Part shown: in pieces, positions 6,876 to 14,203 of the stretch | How positions within the stretch are numbered: position 1 is the stretch's first letter | How the letters are laid out: each line of letters starts with the position of its first letter | DNA from: Methylococcaceae bacterium | GTDB lineage: Bacteria > Pseudomonadota > Gammaproteobacteria > Methylococcales > Methylomonadaceae | Reading direction: 5' to 3' | NCBI GenBank assembly: GCA_947505055.1 | Contig: CANNLO010000032.1 | Span: forward strand, 1-23,604 | Length of the DNA: 23,604 bases | The notes under the pieces: generated by a model | Database searches by the model: none | The model's input: the letters and a program-made list of their open reading frames with translations, nothing else | What the model was told of the DNA's origin: nothing | Program-made: the position numbers and the translations under genes

Positions 6876-7211
6876 ATGGCCGCCATTACAAGTTCACTGT
6901 CAAATTTAACAGCACCCCAGTTAACAAAATCTCTAGATAAGAATGAGCCGGCTGTGGAAACCCAATCAAATAATGAACAGAAAAACTCTACACCAGTGGC
7001 TAATGAACCGGTAAACCTATCCTCTTCCGGCATAAAGCTTTCATCATCAACACCTGTACAAAGTAGTGACATTGCTGCCCCCATAGAAAATAGCTCCCAA
7101 GCCCAACAGTTGCTAAATAAACTTATCGCTGATTTTCAAAATAATCCGTCTCTTGCTCAAGCCGCACATAGCAATATATTTTCTGATTCTGTTAAATCCT
7201 TATTAGGTTAA
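6876..7211 (+). CDS. Ser/Asn-rich small protein of unknown function, 111 aa
   Basis: Not recognised. No membrane helix or signal peptide is visible. Residues 1-75 are rich in Ser, Asn, Pro and Thr and probably disordered (for example VNLSSSGIKLSSSTP). The last 35 residues form a more ordered, helix-like segment (QAQQLLNKLIADFQNNPSLA) ending in SVKSLLG. A ribosome site (AAAGGAC) precedes the ATG, which supports a real gene. The MOSC gene starts 18 bases after its stop and may share its transcript. Confidence 0.6.
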   Translation: MAAITSSLSNLTAPQLTKSLDKNEPAVETQSNNEQKNSTPVANEPVNLSSSGIKLSSSTPVQSSDIAAPIENSSQAQQLLNKLIADFQNNPSLAQAAHSNIFSDSVKSLLG

Positions 7212-7229
7212 ACCTTTAGTCCAGCACGA

Positions 7230-8054
7230 ATGACAGATTTTATATTAAGCCAAATAAACATCTACCCAGTAAAGTCATTAGCTGGTATTAATGTAAACAG
7301 TTGGCCAGTGACCGAGAAAGGCCTGAAGTATGACAGAAAATGGATGCTTATAGACCAAAATCGGCAATTTCTTAGCCAACGGGTTTTGCCGAACATGGCT
7401 TTAATTAATACTGCACTGACCGATAAATATCTGATCCTTTCAGCATCAGGCATGAAAAGCCTATATTTAGACCTTGACCCTGTTGAGGGAGAAGTTATTT
7501 CAAGCACTATCTGGCATGATCAATGCAATGCCCTTGGCGTATCAAAAGAGGCAGACCAATGGCTGAGCCAATTTTTAAAACAAGATTGCCGACTGGTTTA
7601 CCAGCCTGATGATTTGGTACGTCCAGTTGATCCCGATTATGCAAAACCAGGCGACAAAGTTGCTTTTTCTGACGGCTTTCCTTTCCTGATTGTTTCGGAA
7701 AATTCCTTATCTACATTAAACAATCAAATGCAGTTAAATTTACCTATGACCCGCTTCAGACCGAATCTGGTCATTTCTGGGTGCCCTGAATATGCAGAAG
7801 ATAGCTGGAGAAAAATCAGCATTGGTACTATAGATTTCAGACTACCCAAGCCTTGCTCAAGATGCTCCGTTCCTACTATCAACCCAGAAACCGCCAGTAC
7901 CGGCAAAGAACCGCTCACCACGCTTAATCGCACCCGTAAATGGCAAAATAAAGTCTATTTTGGTCAAAATGCTTTACATGATCAAACCGGTCACTTGACT
8001 GTAGGTGACAGGATAACTGTTAAATTAACCGGCCCGAATCAACCTCCACTGTAA
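7230..8054 (+). CDS. MOSC domain protein with MOSC N-terminal beta-barrel domain (YcbX/mARC-like)
   Basis: 274 aa. The N-terminal domain (about 5-120) begins LSQINIYPVKSLAG, the hallmark of MOSC_N proteins, and the MOSC domain follows (about 125-268). The family binds molybdenum cofactor through a conserved cysteine; here CSRC at 209-212 followed by SVPTINPETA holds it. Relatives such as E. coli YcbX and eukaryotic mARC reduce N-hydroxylated compounds. E. coli YcbX has a C-terminal 2Fe-2S ferredoxin domain, missing here, so a separate electron donor would be needed. The Shine-Dalgarno sequence is poor; translation may be helped by the gene 18 bases upstream. Confidence 0.88.
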   Translation: MTDFILSQINIYPVKSLAGINVNSWPVTEKGLKYDRKWMLIDQNRQFLSQRVLPNMALINTALTDKYLILSASGMKSLYLDLDPVEGEVISSTIWHDQCNALGVSKEADQWLSQFLKQDCRLVYQPDDLVRPVDPDYAKPGDKVAFSDGFPFLIVSENSLSTLNNQMQLNLPMTRFRPNLVISGCPEYAEDSWRKISIGTIDFRLPKPCSRCSVPTINPETASTGKEPLTTLNRTRKWQNKVYFGQNALHDQTGHLTVGDRITVKLTGPNQPPL

Positions 8055-8055
8055 A

Positions 8056-8077
8056 AATTTCAAGTGGTTTTGAAATT
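8056..8077. terminator. Weak AT-rich hairpin between convergent genes
   Basis: AATTTCAA (8056-8063) pairs with TTGAAATT (8070-8077) around a 6-base loop in the 21-base gap between the MOSC and YgjP genes. The stem has only two G/C pairs and there is no long T-run, so termination here is doubtful. Confidence 0.25.
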
Positions 8078-8729
8078 ACAAACCCAACATCAAGCTGCCG
8101 CCATACTTTTTCAGCCATTGCCTTCGGCTTTGATAATCTGGCAAATGTTCAGCGACCAAAGCCCAAAATTGAGCCGAATGATTTCTGATTTGTATATGAC
8201 ATAATTCATGCACTACTACATATTCAAGAACTTCAAGTGGCGCTATTAATAAAAGCCAATTGATATTAATGTCATTATTAATGCCGCAACTGCCCCAGCG
8301 GCTTCTTTGAGTTTTAATTTTAATTGACTGAGGAAACAATTGTTTTTTTTCCGCATGCTGGTTTACCAGCTTTTCTACTTGAGTCATTGACTCTTTTTTC
8401 ATCCAGCGAATTAAGGCGTCTTTTATTACTGCACTTTGATCTTTATTAATCAATATTTCAGGAACATGAACAATAAACTCGAGAACAAACTCAATTTTTA
8501 TCCTTTTTAATTTTGTTGGCTTAATAGCTAATTTATAAGTTGTTCCCTGATAAGGAATTTCAGCGCCATGTTCATAAACAGCCGGGGCCAACGATTTATG
8601 TTGTTGACTTTTAGTCTGAATTCTAGCTAAAGCATCAATAACCCATTGCTGCTTGGCTCGAACAAACAGCTCGATTTTATGTTCGGAAACCTTAACCGGA
8701 GCAACAACTACAACTTTGCCGGGAGTCAC
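8076..8729 (-). CDS. YgjP-like zinc metallopeptidase (DUF45, SprT-like)
   Basis: Predicted cytosolic zinc metallopeptidase. Active-site HELCH at residues 174-178 with a third ligand His184 (VVVHELCHIQIRNHSAQFW), and the family motif RSRWGSC at 142-148. Numbering is from the GTG at 8729, the only ordinary start in frame. However, the frame stays open upstream to a stop at 8811-8813, and the extra codons read YQIRRSAKARQTRIVV, which looks like the conserved N-terminus of this family. No ATG, GTG or TTG precedes them; an ATT at 8793-8795 with AAGAG upstream is one candidate. The gene converges on the MOSC gene. The family's substrate is not established. Confidence 0.85.
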   Translation of the reverse strand: MTPGKVVVVAPVKVSEHKIELFVRAKQQWVIDALARIQTKSQQHKSLAPAVYEHGAEIPYQGTTYKLAIKPTKLKRIKIEFVLEFIVHVPEILINKDQSAVIKDALIRWMKKESMTQVEKLVNQHAEKKQLFPQSIKIKTQRSRWGSCGINNDININWLLLIAPLEVLEYVVVHELCHIQIRNHSAQFWALVAEHLPDYQSRRQWLKKYGGSLMLGL

Positions 8730-8875
8730 GACAATTCGTGTTTGCCTGGCTTTAGCGCTACGGCGAATTTGGTAGGAAAATATTAAATTAGAAATGAGAT
8801 TTCTCTTCAGTTAACTGTTGGATACAGATTTTAATTAAGCTTATGTGTTTTATAAATTTAATCGACCATCAACCT

Positions 8876-9271
8876 TTAGGAATCCTGATTAATCATATGA
8901 GTTGCCAGTTGCTGCAAAGCCTGACTTAAGTATTCACGAAAACCTAAATCAGTGATTACTTCATTTAAAGCTTTATTCATACATAACATCCACTCATCTT
9001 TTGCTTCTATATCTATCGTGAACGGGAAATGTCGTTGACGCAACCTAGGATGACCGTATTCCTGAATAAATAAATCCGGCCCGCCCAACCAACCTGACAA
9101 AAATTTGAATAATTTAGCATTGGCTACCGATAAATCTTCTGCATGCATAGCTCGAATTGCCCATGTATCAGGCGAGGTGTCCATAAAAAAATAAAACCGG
9201 TCTACCAGCTCATGCAATACTGCTTCTCCACCCATCAATTCAAAAGGTGTTTTTAAAATATTTTCTGTCAT
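8876..9271 (-). CDS. Group II truncated hemoglobin
   Basis: 131 aa, the usual length. It folds as a 2-on-2 globin binding haem. The proximal histidine F8 is His81 in LRQRHFPF, preceded by the family motif YGHPRLR (72-78); the group II-specific Trp G8 is Trp94 in DEWMLCM; Tyr27 (RFYFF) fits B10 in the distal pocket. Roles proposed for this family include oxygen or NO handling and peroxide chemistry; the sequence alone does not choose. It stands alone between the metallopeptidase gene (146-base gap) and the divergent yccA-like gene. Confidence 0.92.
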   Translation of the reverse strand: MTENILKTPFELMGGEAVLHELVDRFYFFMDTSPDTWAIRAMHAEDLSVANAKLFKFLSGWLGGPDLFIQEYGHPRLRQRHFPFTIDIEAKDEWMLCMNKALNEVITDLGFREYLSQALQQLATHMINQDS

Positions 9272-9418
9272 AATCTAATTGTGTGGGAATGACGTTTTAA
9301 TGTTTAAGGCTCATCGTGTAATTGCGAATTAATCCGCGATTGACAATCACTTTAACTTTGGCAAAATTTCCTGTTGTAAAAATTAATTCTTTGTAACTTC
9401 AAACTTAACTAAATAGAC

Positions 9419-9447
9419 TTACCAAGTCAGTCAAACTCTTGTAATAT
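9419..9447 (+). promoter_or_regulatory. Probable promoter for the yccA-like gene
   Basis: TTACCA (9419-9424) and TAATAT (9442-9447) are separated by 17 bases, a fair sigma-70 pair about 50 bases before the start codon. A separate TTGACA at 9340-9345 has only AAAATT at the right distance and is less likely. Confidence 0.45.
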
Positions 9448-9496
9448 TAAACCGTTTAAATCTTCTGTTAACCATTTTTTTAGGATTCAAAATAAA

Positions 9497-10168
9497 ATGA
9501 GCTTAAATACCGCCATTTCCAATTCGGAAGCCAGTATTCTGGCAACCAATAAAGTACTGAAAAACACTTATTTATTATTATCAATGACCCTGATTTTTAG
9601 TGCAATGACAGCGGGCGCTGCCATGATGCTGAATCTCCCGCATTTTAACCCAATCGTTACCTTAATCGGCTATTTCGGTCTGCTGTTCTTAACTACGAAA
9701 TTCAGCAACAGCGCCATGGGTATTGTTTTTGTTTTTGCCTTGACCGGTTTTATGGGACTGACTCTCGGACCAATTTTAACCATGTACATTAAAGCGTTCA
9801 GTAATGGTCATGAATTAATCATGATGGCATTGGGTGGCACAGGCGTTATTTTTCTAGGACTTTCAGGCTATGCATTAACCACCAAAAAAGATTTCAGCTT
9901 TATGGGCGGCTTTCTGATGGTGGGTGTACTGGTTGCATTTCTGGCGGGTCTTGGCGCAATGATATTCACAATCCCTGCTTTATCTTTAGCTGTTTCAGCC
10001 ATGTTTATTTTATTGATGTCAGGAATGATTTTATTCCAAACCAGTCAAATCATTCATGGCGGTGAAACCAACTATATTTTGGCAACCGTTTCCTTATATG
10101 TCACGATCTACAACTTATTCTTAAGCTTGTTACAATTGCTCGGTGTATTCAGCGGCGATGACAAATAA
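9497..10168 (+). CDS. yccA: Bax inhibitor-1/YccA family inner-membrane protein
   Basis: 223 aa with about seven membrane helices from residue 25 to 218, matching the BI-1 family length. Helix-rich segments such as GIVFVFALTGFMGLTLGP (about 75-92) contain the family's conserved FxLTGFMGxxxGP pattern. In E. coli, YccA is a substrate and modulator of the FtsH protease; other members are proposed ion or calcium channels. AGGA lies 11 bases before the ATG. It is a single-gene unit: upstream is a divergent globin gene, downstream a strong terminator. Confidence 0.93.
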   Translation: MSLNTAISNSEASILATNKVLKNTYLLLSMTLIFSAMTAGAAMMLNLPHFNPIVTLIGYFGLLFLTTKFSNSAMGIVFVFALTGFMGLTLGPILTMYIKAFSNGHELIMMALGGTGVIFLGLSGYALTTKKDFSFMGGFLMVGVLVAFLAGLGAMIFTIPALSLAVSAMFILLMSGMILFQTSQIIHGGETNYILATVSLYVTIYNLFLSLLQLLGVFSGDDK

Positions 10169-10186
10169 CTTTTCAAATACTACAAT

Positions 10187-10223
10187 AAAAAAAGCCCGGC
10201 TAATTGTTAGCCGGGCTTTTTTT
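10187..10223. terminator. Strong bidirectional terminator
   Basis: A perfect 17-bp stem (10187-10203 with 10207-10223) has GC core GCCCGGC/GCCGGGC, a 3-base loop, and runs of seven A and seven T at its ends. It separates the convergent yccA-like and DUF2802 genes and can end both transcripts. Confidence 0.93.
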
Positions 10224-10233
10224 ATTCCTCTTT

Positions 10234-10653
10234 TCAGGACTGTTCTTTAGAGCCGTGCAATCGAATCAATAAAGCCGCCTCGTCATGACTCAAACCCGAG
10301 TTTTGCATTAACTCATTTACGCTGGCGCCACTTCTTACTTTGCGAATATCTCCACTATAAGGATGCGACGACTGTTCGTTTTGCTCTGCCTCGACCAACT
10401 TTACTGCCAGCTCATTAACATAATCTTCAGTGACGGCCAATTGCCTGTCAACTGAAGCTATGCGAGTATCAACCGTCAAGGCAGCAGAACACAAACCGGC
10501 AATATCATTGCCATGCATCTGGACAATATCATTCAGATTCCGGTAATCATGTTTTAATTTCAACTGGGAGCGCACCAACCAAAATAGCAGTACAAGCATA
10601 AAAACAATTACTGCACTCTCAATGACAAGAGCAACCATCAAAGGATTATTCAT
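10234..10653 (-). CDS. DUF2802 motility-locus membrane protein
   Basis: 139 aa. One N-terminal membrane helix (about residues 6-27, ALVIESAVIVFMLVLLFWL), a coiled-coil-like middle (30-90, heptad-like hydrophobics), and a C-terminal segment from about 105 reading SGASVNELMQNSGLSHDEAA followed by LLIRLHG, which resembles a small helix-turn-helix and is typical of DUF2802. This family sits beside motCD and CheW genes in polar flagellar clusters; its role is unclear. I use the ATG at 10653, which overlaps the stop codon of the 52-residue ORF; a TTG one codon earlier is also in frame. Confidence 0.82.
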   Translation of the reverse strand: MNNPLMVALVIESAVIVFMLVLLFWLVRSQLKLKHDYRNLNDIVQMHGNDIAGLCSAALTVDTRIASVDRQLAVTEDYVNELAVKLVEAEQNEQSSHPYSGDIRKVRSGASVNELMQNSGLSHDEAALLIRLHGSKEQS

Positions 10654-10811
10654 CAAACAATTTCATCAATATGGTTTAAGGGTTCAGCTTTCGTCTGTTG
10701 ATCTTGTTGTCTTTTTCCAGGCGACTGTTTTTCCTGTCGATTGTCTTCCGTTTTAATTTTTTTGGGTTTTACGACTGGAAAAGAATTTTTTATAGGTTCA
10801 ATTTCTATCAT
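10653..10811 (-). CDS. Small basic/charged protein, 52 aa, in the motility locus
   Basis: Encodes a 52-residue hydrophilic protein, beginning MIEIEPIKNSFPVVKPKK and ending LNHIDEIV. It has no Cys, no membrane helix and many Lys, Gln and Glu. Support for a real gene: a near-perfect ribosome site (AGGGGAG) 6-8 bases before the ATG, a stop codon that overlaps the DUF2802 start (TGATG), and a possible sigma-54 promoter just upstream. I do not recognise the family. Its position suggests a role with DUF2802 or the stator, but that is only context. Confidence 0.65.
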   Translation of the reverse strand: MIEIEPIKNSFPVVKPKKIKTEDNRQEKQSPGKRQQDQQTKAEPLNHIDEIV

Positions 10812-10850
10812 TTGGCTCTCCCCTGAGTATAACTTTTGAGATTTAGGTAA

Positions 10851-10865
10851 GCATAGCCTATGCCA
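10851..10865 (-). promoter_or_regulatory. Possible sigma-54 promoter before the 52-aa ORF
   Basis: The minus strand reads TGGCATAGGCTATGC, with GG and GC ten bases apart as in the TGGCAC-N5-TTGC consensus, giving a start near 10839. The same bases contain a 13-bp palindrome (GCATAGCCTATGC, 10851-10863), so the match could instead reflect an operator. Confidence 0.4.
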
Positions 10866-10883
10866 ACCCGTTAATTGACAACA

Positions 10884-11750
10884 TCAATGCCGATCAAGAG
10901 AAGGCGCTGTCGGAGCCAAATTTAATAATTTCGCCCGTTCTTCATCATTGGCACCGTAACGCGCAAAAGCTTGCGACATTAAAACCAGAACAACTCGCCT
11001 GTTCTTAAAGCGCTCTTCAGCTATTTTGTTATCACCAATCGGGTGAAACTCTCCATAACCAATTGCCGCCAACCGAGGCGGGTTAATCCCCTCTTTTACG
11101 AACTCATGAACAACGCTGGTAGCCCTTGCTGAAGACAAATCCCAATTCGATCTGAATTTTAAATTTTCGATGGGAATGTCATCGGTATGGCCTTCGATAT
11201 TAATCATATTCGGCAATGGCTTAATAACTTCTGCAATTTTCTTTAACACAGGTATGGCTTTTTTAGATAATTCTGCCTCACCACTCAAGAATAACATTTC
11301 GCTATTCATTTCCAGCTCTATCCAATAATCATTTTTCTTAACCGAAACCAATTTTTCATCAATAAAAGGAGATAATACCTGTTCAAACTGCTCAGACACC
11401 TCAATTAACCGCTTTCTTTCTTTCAAAATCTCATCACTTAATTCACGTCTTTTTTCAAGATCTTTGGTTGCGAGATTTTCCAATGCTATTGGTTGGATAG
11501 TCGTAGGTAAATTATCTTCTTGAAGGGTATCCGACTCATTACCCTGTTGTGCTTTATTTGAAAATGCTTCGCCTATTGAATCAGAAAGTGTTTTGTATTT
11601 ACCTTCATTAACTGAAGAAATTGAATACATCACTACGAAAAATGCAAATAACAAAGTTATAAAATCAGCGTAAGAGACCATCCATCGCTCATGACTGGTA
11701 TTCGGCGGCCTAATGGCCATCCTTAAAACGCCTTTTTTTCGTCTTGCCAT
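10884..11750 (-). CDS. motD: Flagellar motor stator protein MotD (MotB family)
   Basis: 288 aa. Short basic cytoplasmic N-terminus, one membrane helix (about 24-42) with the proton-carrying aspartate Asp29 in VSYADFITLLFAF, a plug/linker rich in charged residues (45-150), and an OmpA-like peptidoglycan-binding domain (about 150-270) with INIEGHTDDIPI and NRRVVLVL. It anchors the stator to the cell wall. It starts 10 bases after the motC stop. I call it MotD rather than MotB because of its pairing with the MotC-type partner downstream of fliA, as in Pseudomonas. Confidence 0.93.
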   Translation of the reverse strand: MARRKKGVLRMAIRPPNTSHERWMVSYADFITLLFAFFVVMYSISSVNEGKYKTLSDSIGEAFSNKAQQGNESDTLQEDNLPTTIQPIALENLATKDLEKRRELSDEILKERKRLIEVSEQFEQVLSPFIDEKLVSVKKNDYWIELEMNSEMLFLSGEAELSKKAIPVLKKIAEVIKPLPNMINIEGHTDDIPIENLKFRSNWDLSSARATSVVHEFVKEGINPPRLAAIGYGEFHPIGDNKIAEERFKNRRVVLVLMSQAFARYGANDEERAKLLNLAPTAPSLDRH

Positions 11751-11760
11751 AACTTAGACT

Positions 11761-12510
11761 TTATAAACTGTCATGCAAATAACCGCTTAATCTCAACTTA
11801 ATATTCCTGGGATTTTCGCCATCGGCAATCGCAATAATACCCTCAACCAGCATTTCTCGTGCTTGAGTTAGTGCCATAACATGACTCTTTAATTTATTGG
11901 CAACCGGTAAAAAAATCAGATTAGCAGAACCTACACCATAAATTGTCGCTACAAAAGCCGTAGCAATGCCCTGGCCTAATAGCTCTGGATTAGTCAAATT
12001 CTGCATAACATGAATCAAGCCCATCACTGCGCCGAGAATGCCTACGGTCGGTGCATAACCTCCCATTGCCTCGTAGAGACCTGCTGCCTGTAACCCCATA
12101 TTTTCCTTAGAATACATATCAAGTTCCAATATTTCACGAATGGCATCAGGATCATTTCCATCGACCAACAGCTGCAGGCCTTTTTTTATAAACGGATCTT
12201 TTTCCTTGGGCAAGGCATTTTCAAGACCTAACAAACCTTCTTTTCTTGCCAAAAGACTCCAATAAACAACCTTATCAATTTGCCCCGAAAGATTTATTTC
12301 TTTGGGCCTTACCACCCATAAAAGCATTTTCATGCTCCGGACAAATATCACCTTTGGGAATTGTAATAAAGTTGCTCCGATAGTTCCTCCAAACACAATA
12401 ATCAGTGCAGGCAAGTTTACCAAAGAGCTAATATGACCACCATCCAGCACAATTCCTGTCAGAATGGCGGAGATGCCGACTAAAATACCAATGATGCTTA
12501 GAATATCCAT
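11761..12510 (-). CDS. motC: Flagellar motor stator protein MotC (MotA family)
   Basis: 249 aa, four membrane helices: two near the N-terminus (about 3-22 and 32-50) and two after residue 145. The conserved proline loop is in YAPTVGILGAVMGLIHVM, and the rotor-contact charges lie in the cytoplasmic loop around LLARKEGLLGLE (about 87-98). Together with MotD it forms the ion channel that drives rotation. A sigma-54-type promoter lies 23 bases before the ATG, while the ribosome site is weak (AAGTT). The transcript probably continues through motD. Confidence 0.94.
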   Translation of the reverse strand: MDILSIIGILVGISAILTGIVLDGGHISSLVNLPALIIVFGGTIGATLLQFPKVIFVRSMKMLLWVVRPKEINLSGQIDKVVYWSLLARKEGLLGLENALPKEKDPFIKKGLQLLVDGNDPDAIREILELDMYSKENMGLQAAGLYEAMGGYAPTVGILGAVMGLIHVMQNLTNPELLGQGIATAFVATIYGVGSANLIFLPVANKLKSHVMALTQAREMLVEGIIAIADGENPRNIKLRLSGYLHDSL

Positions 12511-12532
12511 TTTTAACTTATTGAATTGACTA

Positions 12533-12547
12533 GCAAAATGATTTCCA
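12533..12547 (-). promoter_or_regulatory. Sigma-54-type promoter for motCD
   Basis: The minus strand reads TGGAAATCATTTTGC followed by TA: GG and GC are ten bases apart and the -12 box is TTGC. The predicted start near 12521 leaves a leader of only about 11 bases before the motC ATG, and the -12 region (TTGCTA) is identical to that of the fliL promoter. Confidence 0.55.
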
Positions 12548-12605
12548 ATAGTGGAATCACTAAAAGATTTTTTATAATTAATATTTATTAAAGATCAAAC
12601 AACCG

Positions 12606-13334
12606 TTAATTACTTGTCCATTCAGACAGTCTCGAACGTAATCTTAATATCGCCTGAGTACTGATTTGGCTGACTCTGGATTCGCTGACGTTTAATACTT
12701 CGCCAATTTCTCGTAAATTCAGCTCTTCATCATAATAAAGCGAAATAACCAGCCGTTCTCGCTCAGGCAAGGCCATAATTGCATTTGCCAAGGCTTGTTC
12801 AAAACCTTCCCGGCTTAAGCCGTCAGTCAGGTCTTCTTCCTCGTTCAGTGCTTGCTCAAGGTAACTATCACCGGTTTGTGACAATTCTTCGACACTGAAA
12901 ACATGGCAGCTACTTGAATCCTGAAGAATATGATTGTATTCATCAATCGGTATTCCTAAATAGGCTGCCACATCAATGTCTCTGGCTTCGCGACCGCTTC
13001 TGTTTTCGATCGTACGTATCGCCTCGGAAACCATACGTGATTTTTTATGGACCGAGCGCGGCGTCCAATCACTGCGCCTGACTTCATCCAACATTGAACC
13101 CCGGATACGAATTCCGGCGTAGGTATCAAAACTGGCTCCCTGCGAGGCATCATAATTCTTTATGGCTTCCAATAAACCGAGCATACCAGCCTGAATCAAA
13201 TCATCGACCTGAACAGAATCCGGTAGCCTGCTCATTAAATGGTAAGCAATGCGCTTAACTAAAGGTGCATGCTGCATGACACGTTGATCTGTGCCTCCAG
13301 TCTGAACCGAAGCATACATTGCCACGCCGTTCAT
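12606..13334 (-). CDS. fliA: RNA polymerase sigma factor FliA (sigma-28)
   Basis: 242 aa, the normal length. Region 2 (about 20-95) contains DDLIQAGMLGLLEAIKNYD and the DNA-melting segment TYAGIRIRGSMLDEVRRSDW; region 3 follows; region 4 (about 185-238) has LPERERLVISLYYDEELNLR and the recognition helix VSESRVSQISTQA. It directs transcription of late flagellar genes such as flagellin. The ATG at 13334 overlaps the flhG stop (ATGA) with AGGAT 7 bases upstream. No anti-sigma FlgM gene is in the window. A 95-base gap separates it from motC. Confidence 0.97.
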   Translation of the reverse strand: MNGVAMYASVQTGGTDQRVMQHAPLVKRIAYHLMSRLPDSVQVDDLIQAGMLGLLEAIKNYDASQGASFDTYAGIRIRGSMLDEVRRSDWTPRSVHKKSRMVSEAIRTIENRSGREARDIDVAAYLGIPIDEYNHILQDSSSCHVFSVEELSQTGDSYLEQALNEEEDLTDGLSREGFEQALANAIMALPERERLVISLYYDEELNLREIGEVLNVSESRVSQISTQAILRLRSRLSEWTSN

Positions 13335-14203
13335 GCGACATCCTTTTGGGAACCGTACTGAATCATTCTTTCTATAAAAAACTCAATATAACCGCCAGCC
13401 TGAGATTTAATTGGCCAGCTATCAATTCTTGCCGCTACGGTTTTTAAAGCAAGCGCCGCCTTACTTCGCGGAAAACCAACAACGACAGGCGTTTGCTTTT
13501 GAACTGATTTACGCAAATATTCGTCATAAGGCACTGCACCGGCAAACTTTAAGGTAACATCCAGATAACGATCGGTCACTTTACTTAATTTTTCAAACAA
13601 AGCATGACCTTGCTGAACGGTTTGAACCATATTGGTTACGACATGAAAGCTTGATAAGCCATAGTCTCTGTTAAGTAACTTAATAAAGGCGTATGCATCG
13701 GTTAATGATGTTGGCTCATCACAGACGACAACAATAATTTCCTGACAGGCGCGAGCAAAATTGACTACACTTGCAGAAATACCGGCAGCTGTATCGACAA
13801 TCAATACGTCAATATTCTGATCAATTTCACTAAAGGCATGAATTACTGAGGCCTGCTCAATAGTGCTAAGCTCGGACATCTTTTGAATACCCGATGCACC
13901 TGGAATAACTCTTAAACCTGAGGGACCATCAATCATAATTTCATCTAAGGTTTTTTCTCCTGACAAAACATGAGATAGATTAAACTTGGGATATACGCCC
14001 AACAAAATATCAACGTTTGCCAACCCCATGTCTGCATCCATCAATACTACTCGCCGCCCCATCTGTGATAGTGCTATCCCTATATTAACCGACAAATTGG
14101 TTTTACCGACGCCACCTTTACCACTGGTGACAGCAATAACCCGAACAGGTTTGACTTTGCTCATATTCCTTATCCCGGCGGCCTGATCAAGTTGATTATG
14201 CAT
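13331..14203 (-). CDS. flhG: Flagellar number regulator FlhG (FleN), MinD/ParA-type ATPase
   Basis: 290 aa. Deviant Walker A SGKGGVGKT at residues 27-35, switch region VLMDADMGLANVDILLGV, and Walker B LIVDTAAG. In polar flagellates it limits flagellum number, partly by restraining the master activator FleQ and by stimulating FlhF. I start it at the ATG at 14203, which overlaps the flhF stop (ATGCATAA) and gives the usual short lead before the ATPase core; an in-frame ATG at 14227 would add eight residues and has no better ribosome site. The C-terminus is hydrophilic and could carry the membrane-targeting helix. Confidence 0.93.
   Translation of the reverse strand: MHNQLDQAAGIRNMSKVKPVRVIAVTSGKGGVGKTNLSVNIGIALSQMGRRVVLMDADMGLANVDILLGVYPKFNLSHVLSGEKTLDEIMIDGPSGLRVIPGASGIQKMSELSTIEQASVIHAFSEIDQNIDVLIVDTAAGISASVVNFARACQEIIVVVCDEPTSLTDAYAFIKLLNRDYGLSSFHVVTNMVQTVQQGHALFEKLSKVTDRYLDVTLKFAGAVPYDEYLRKSVQKQTPVVVGFPRSKAALALKTVAARIDSWPIKSQAGGYIEFFIERMIQYGSQKDVA

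Noticed and set aside
6758..6940. Plus-strand ORF of 60 codons
   Set aside because: It overlaps the start of the 111-aa gene in another frame, and that gene has the ribosome site.
9340..9368. TTGACA as the promoter of the yccA-like gene
   Set aside because: At 17 bases spacing only AAAATT follows, a poor -10; the TTACCA-N17-TAATAT pair nearer the gene is better.
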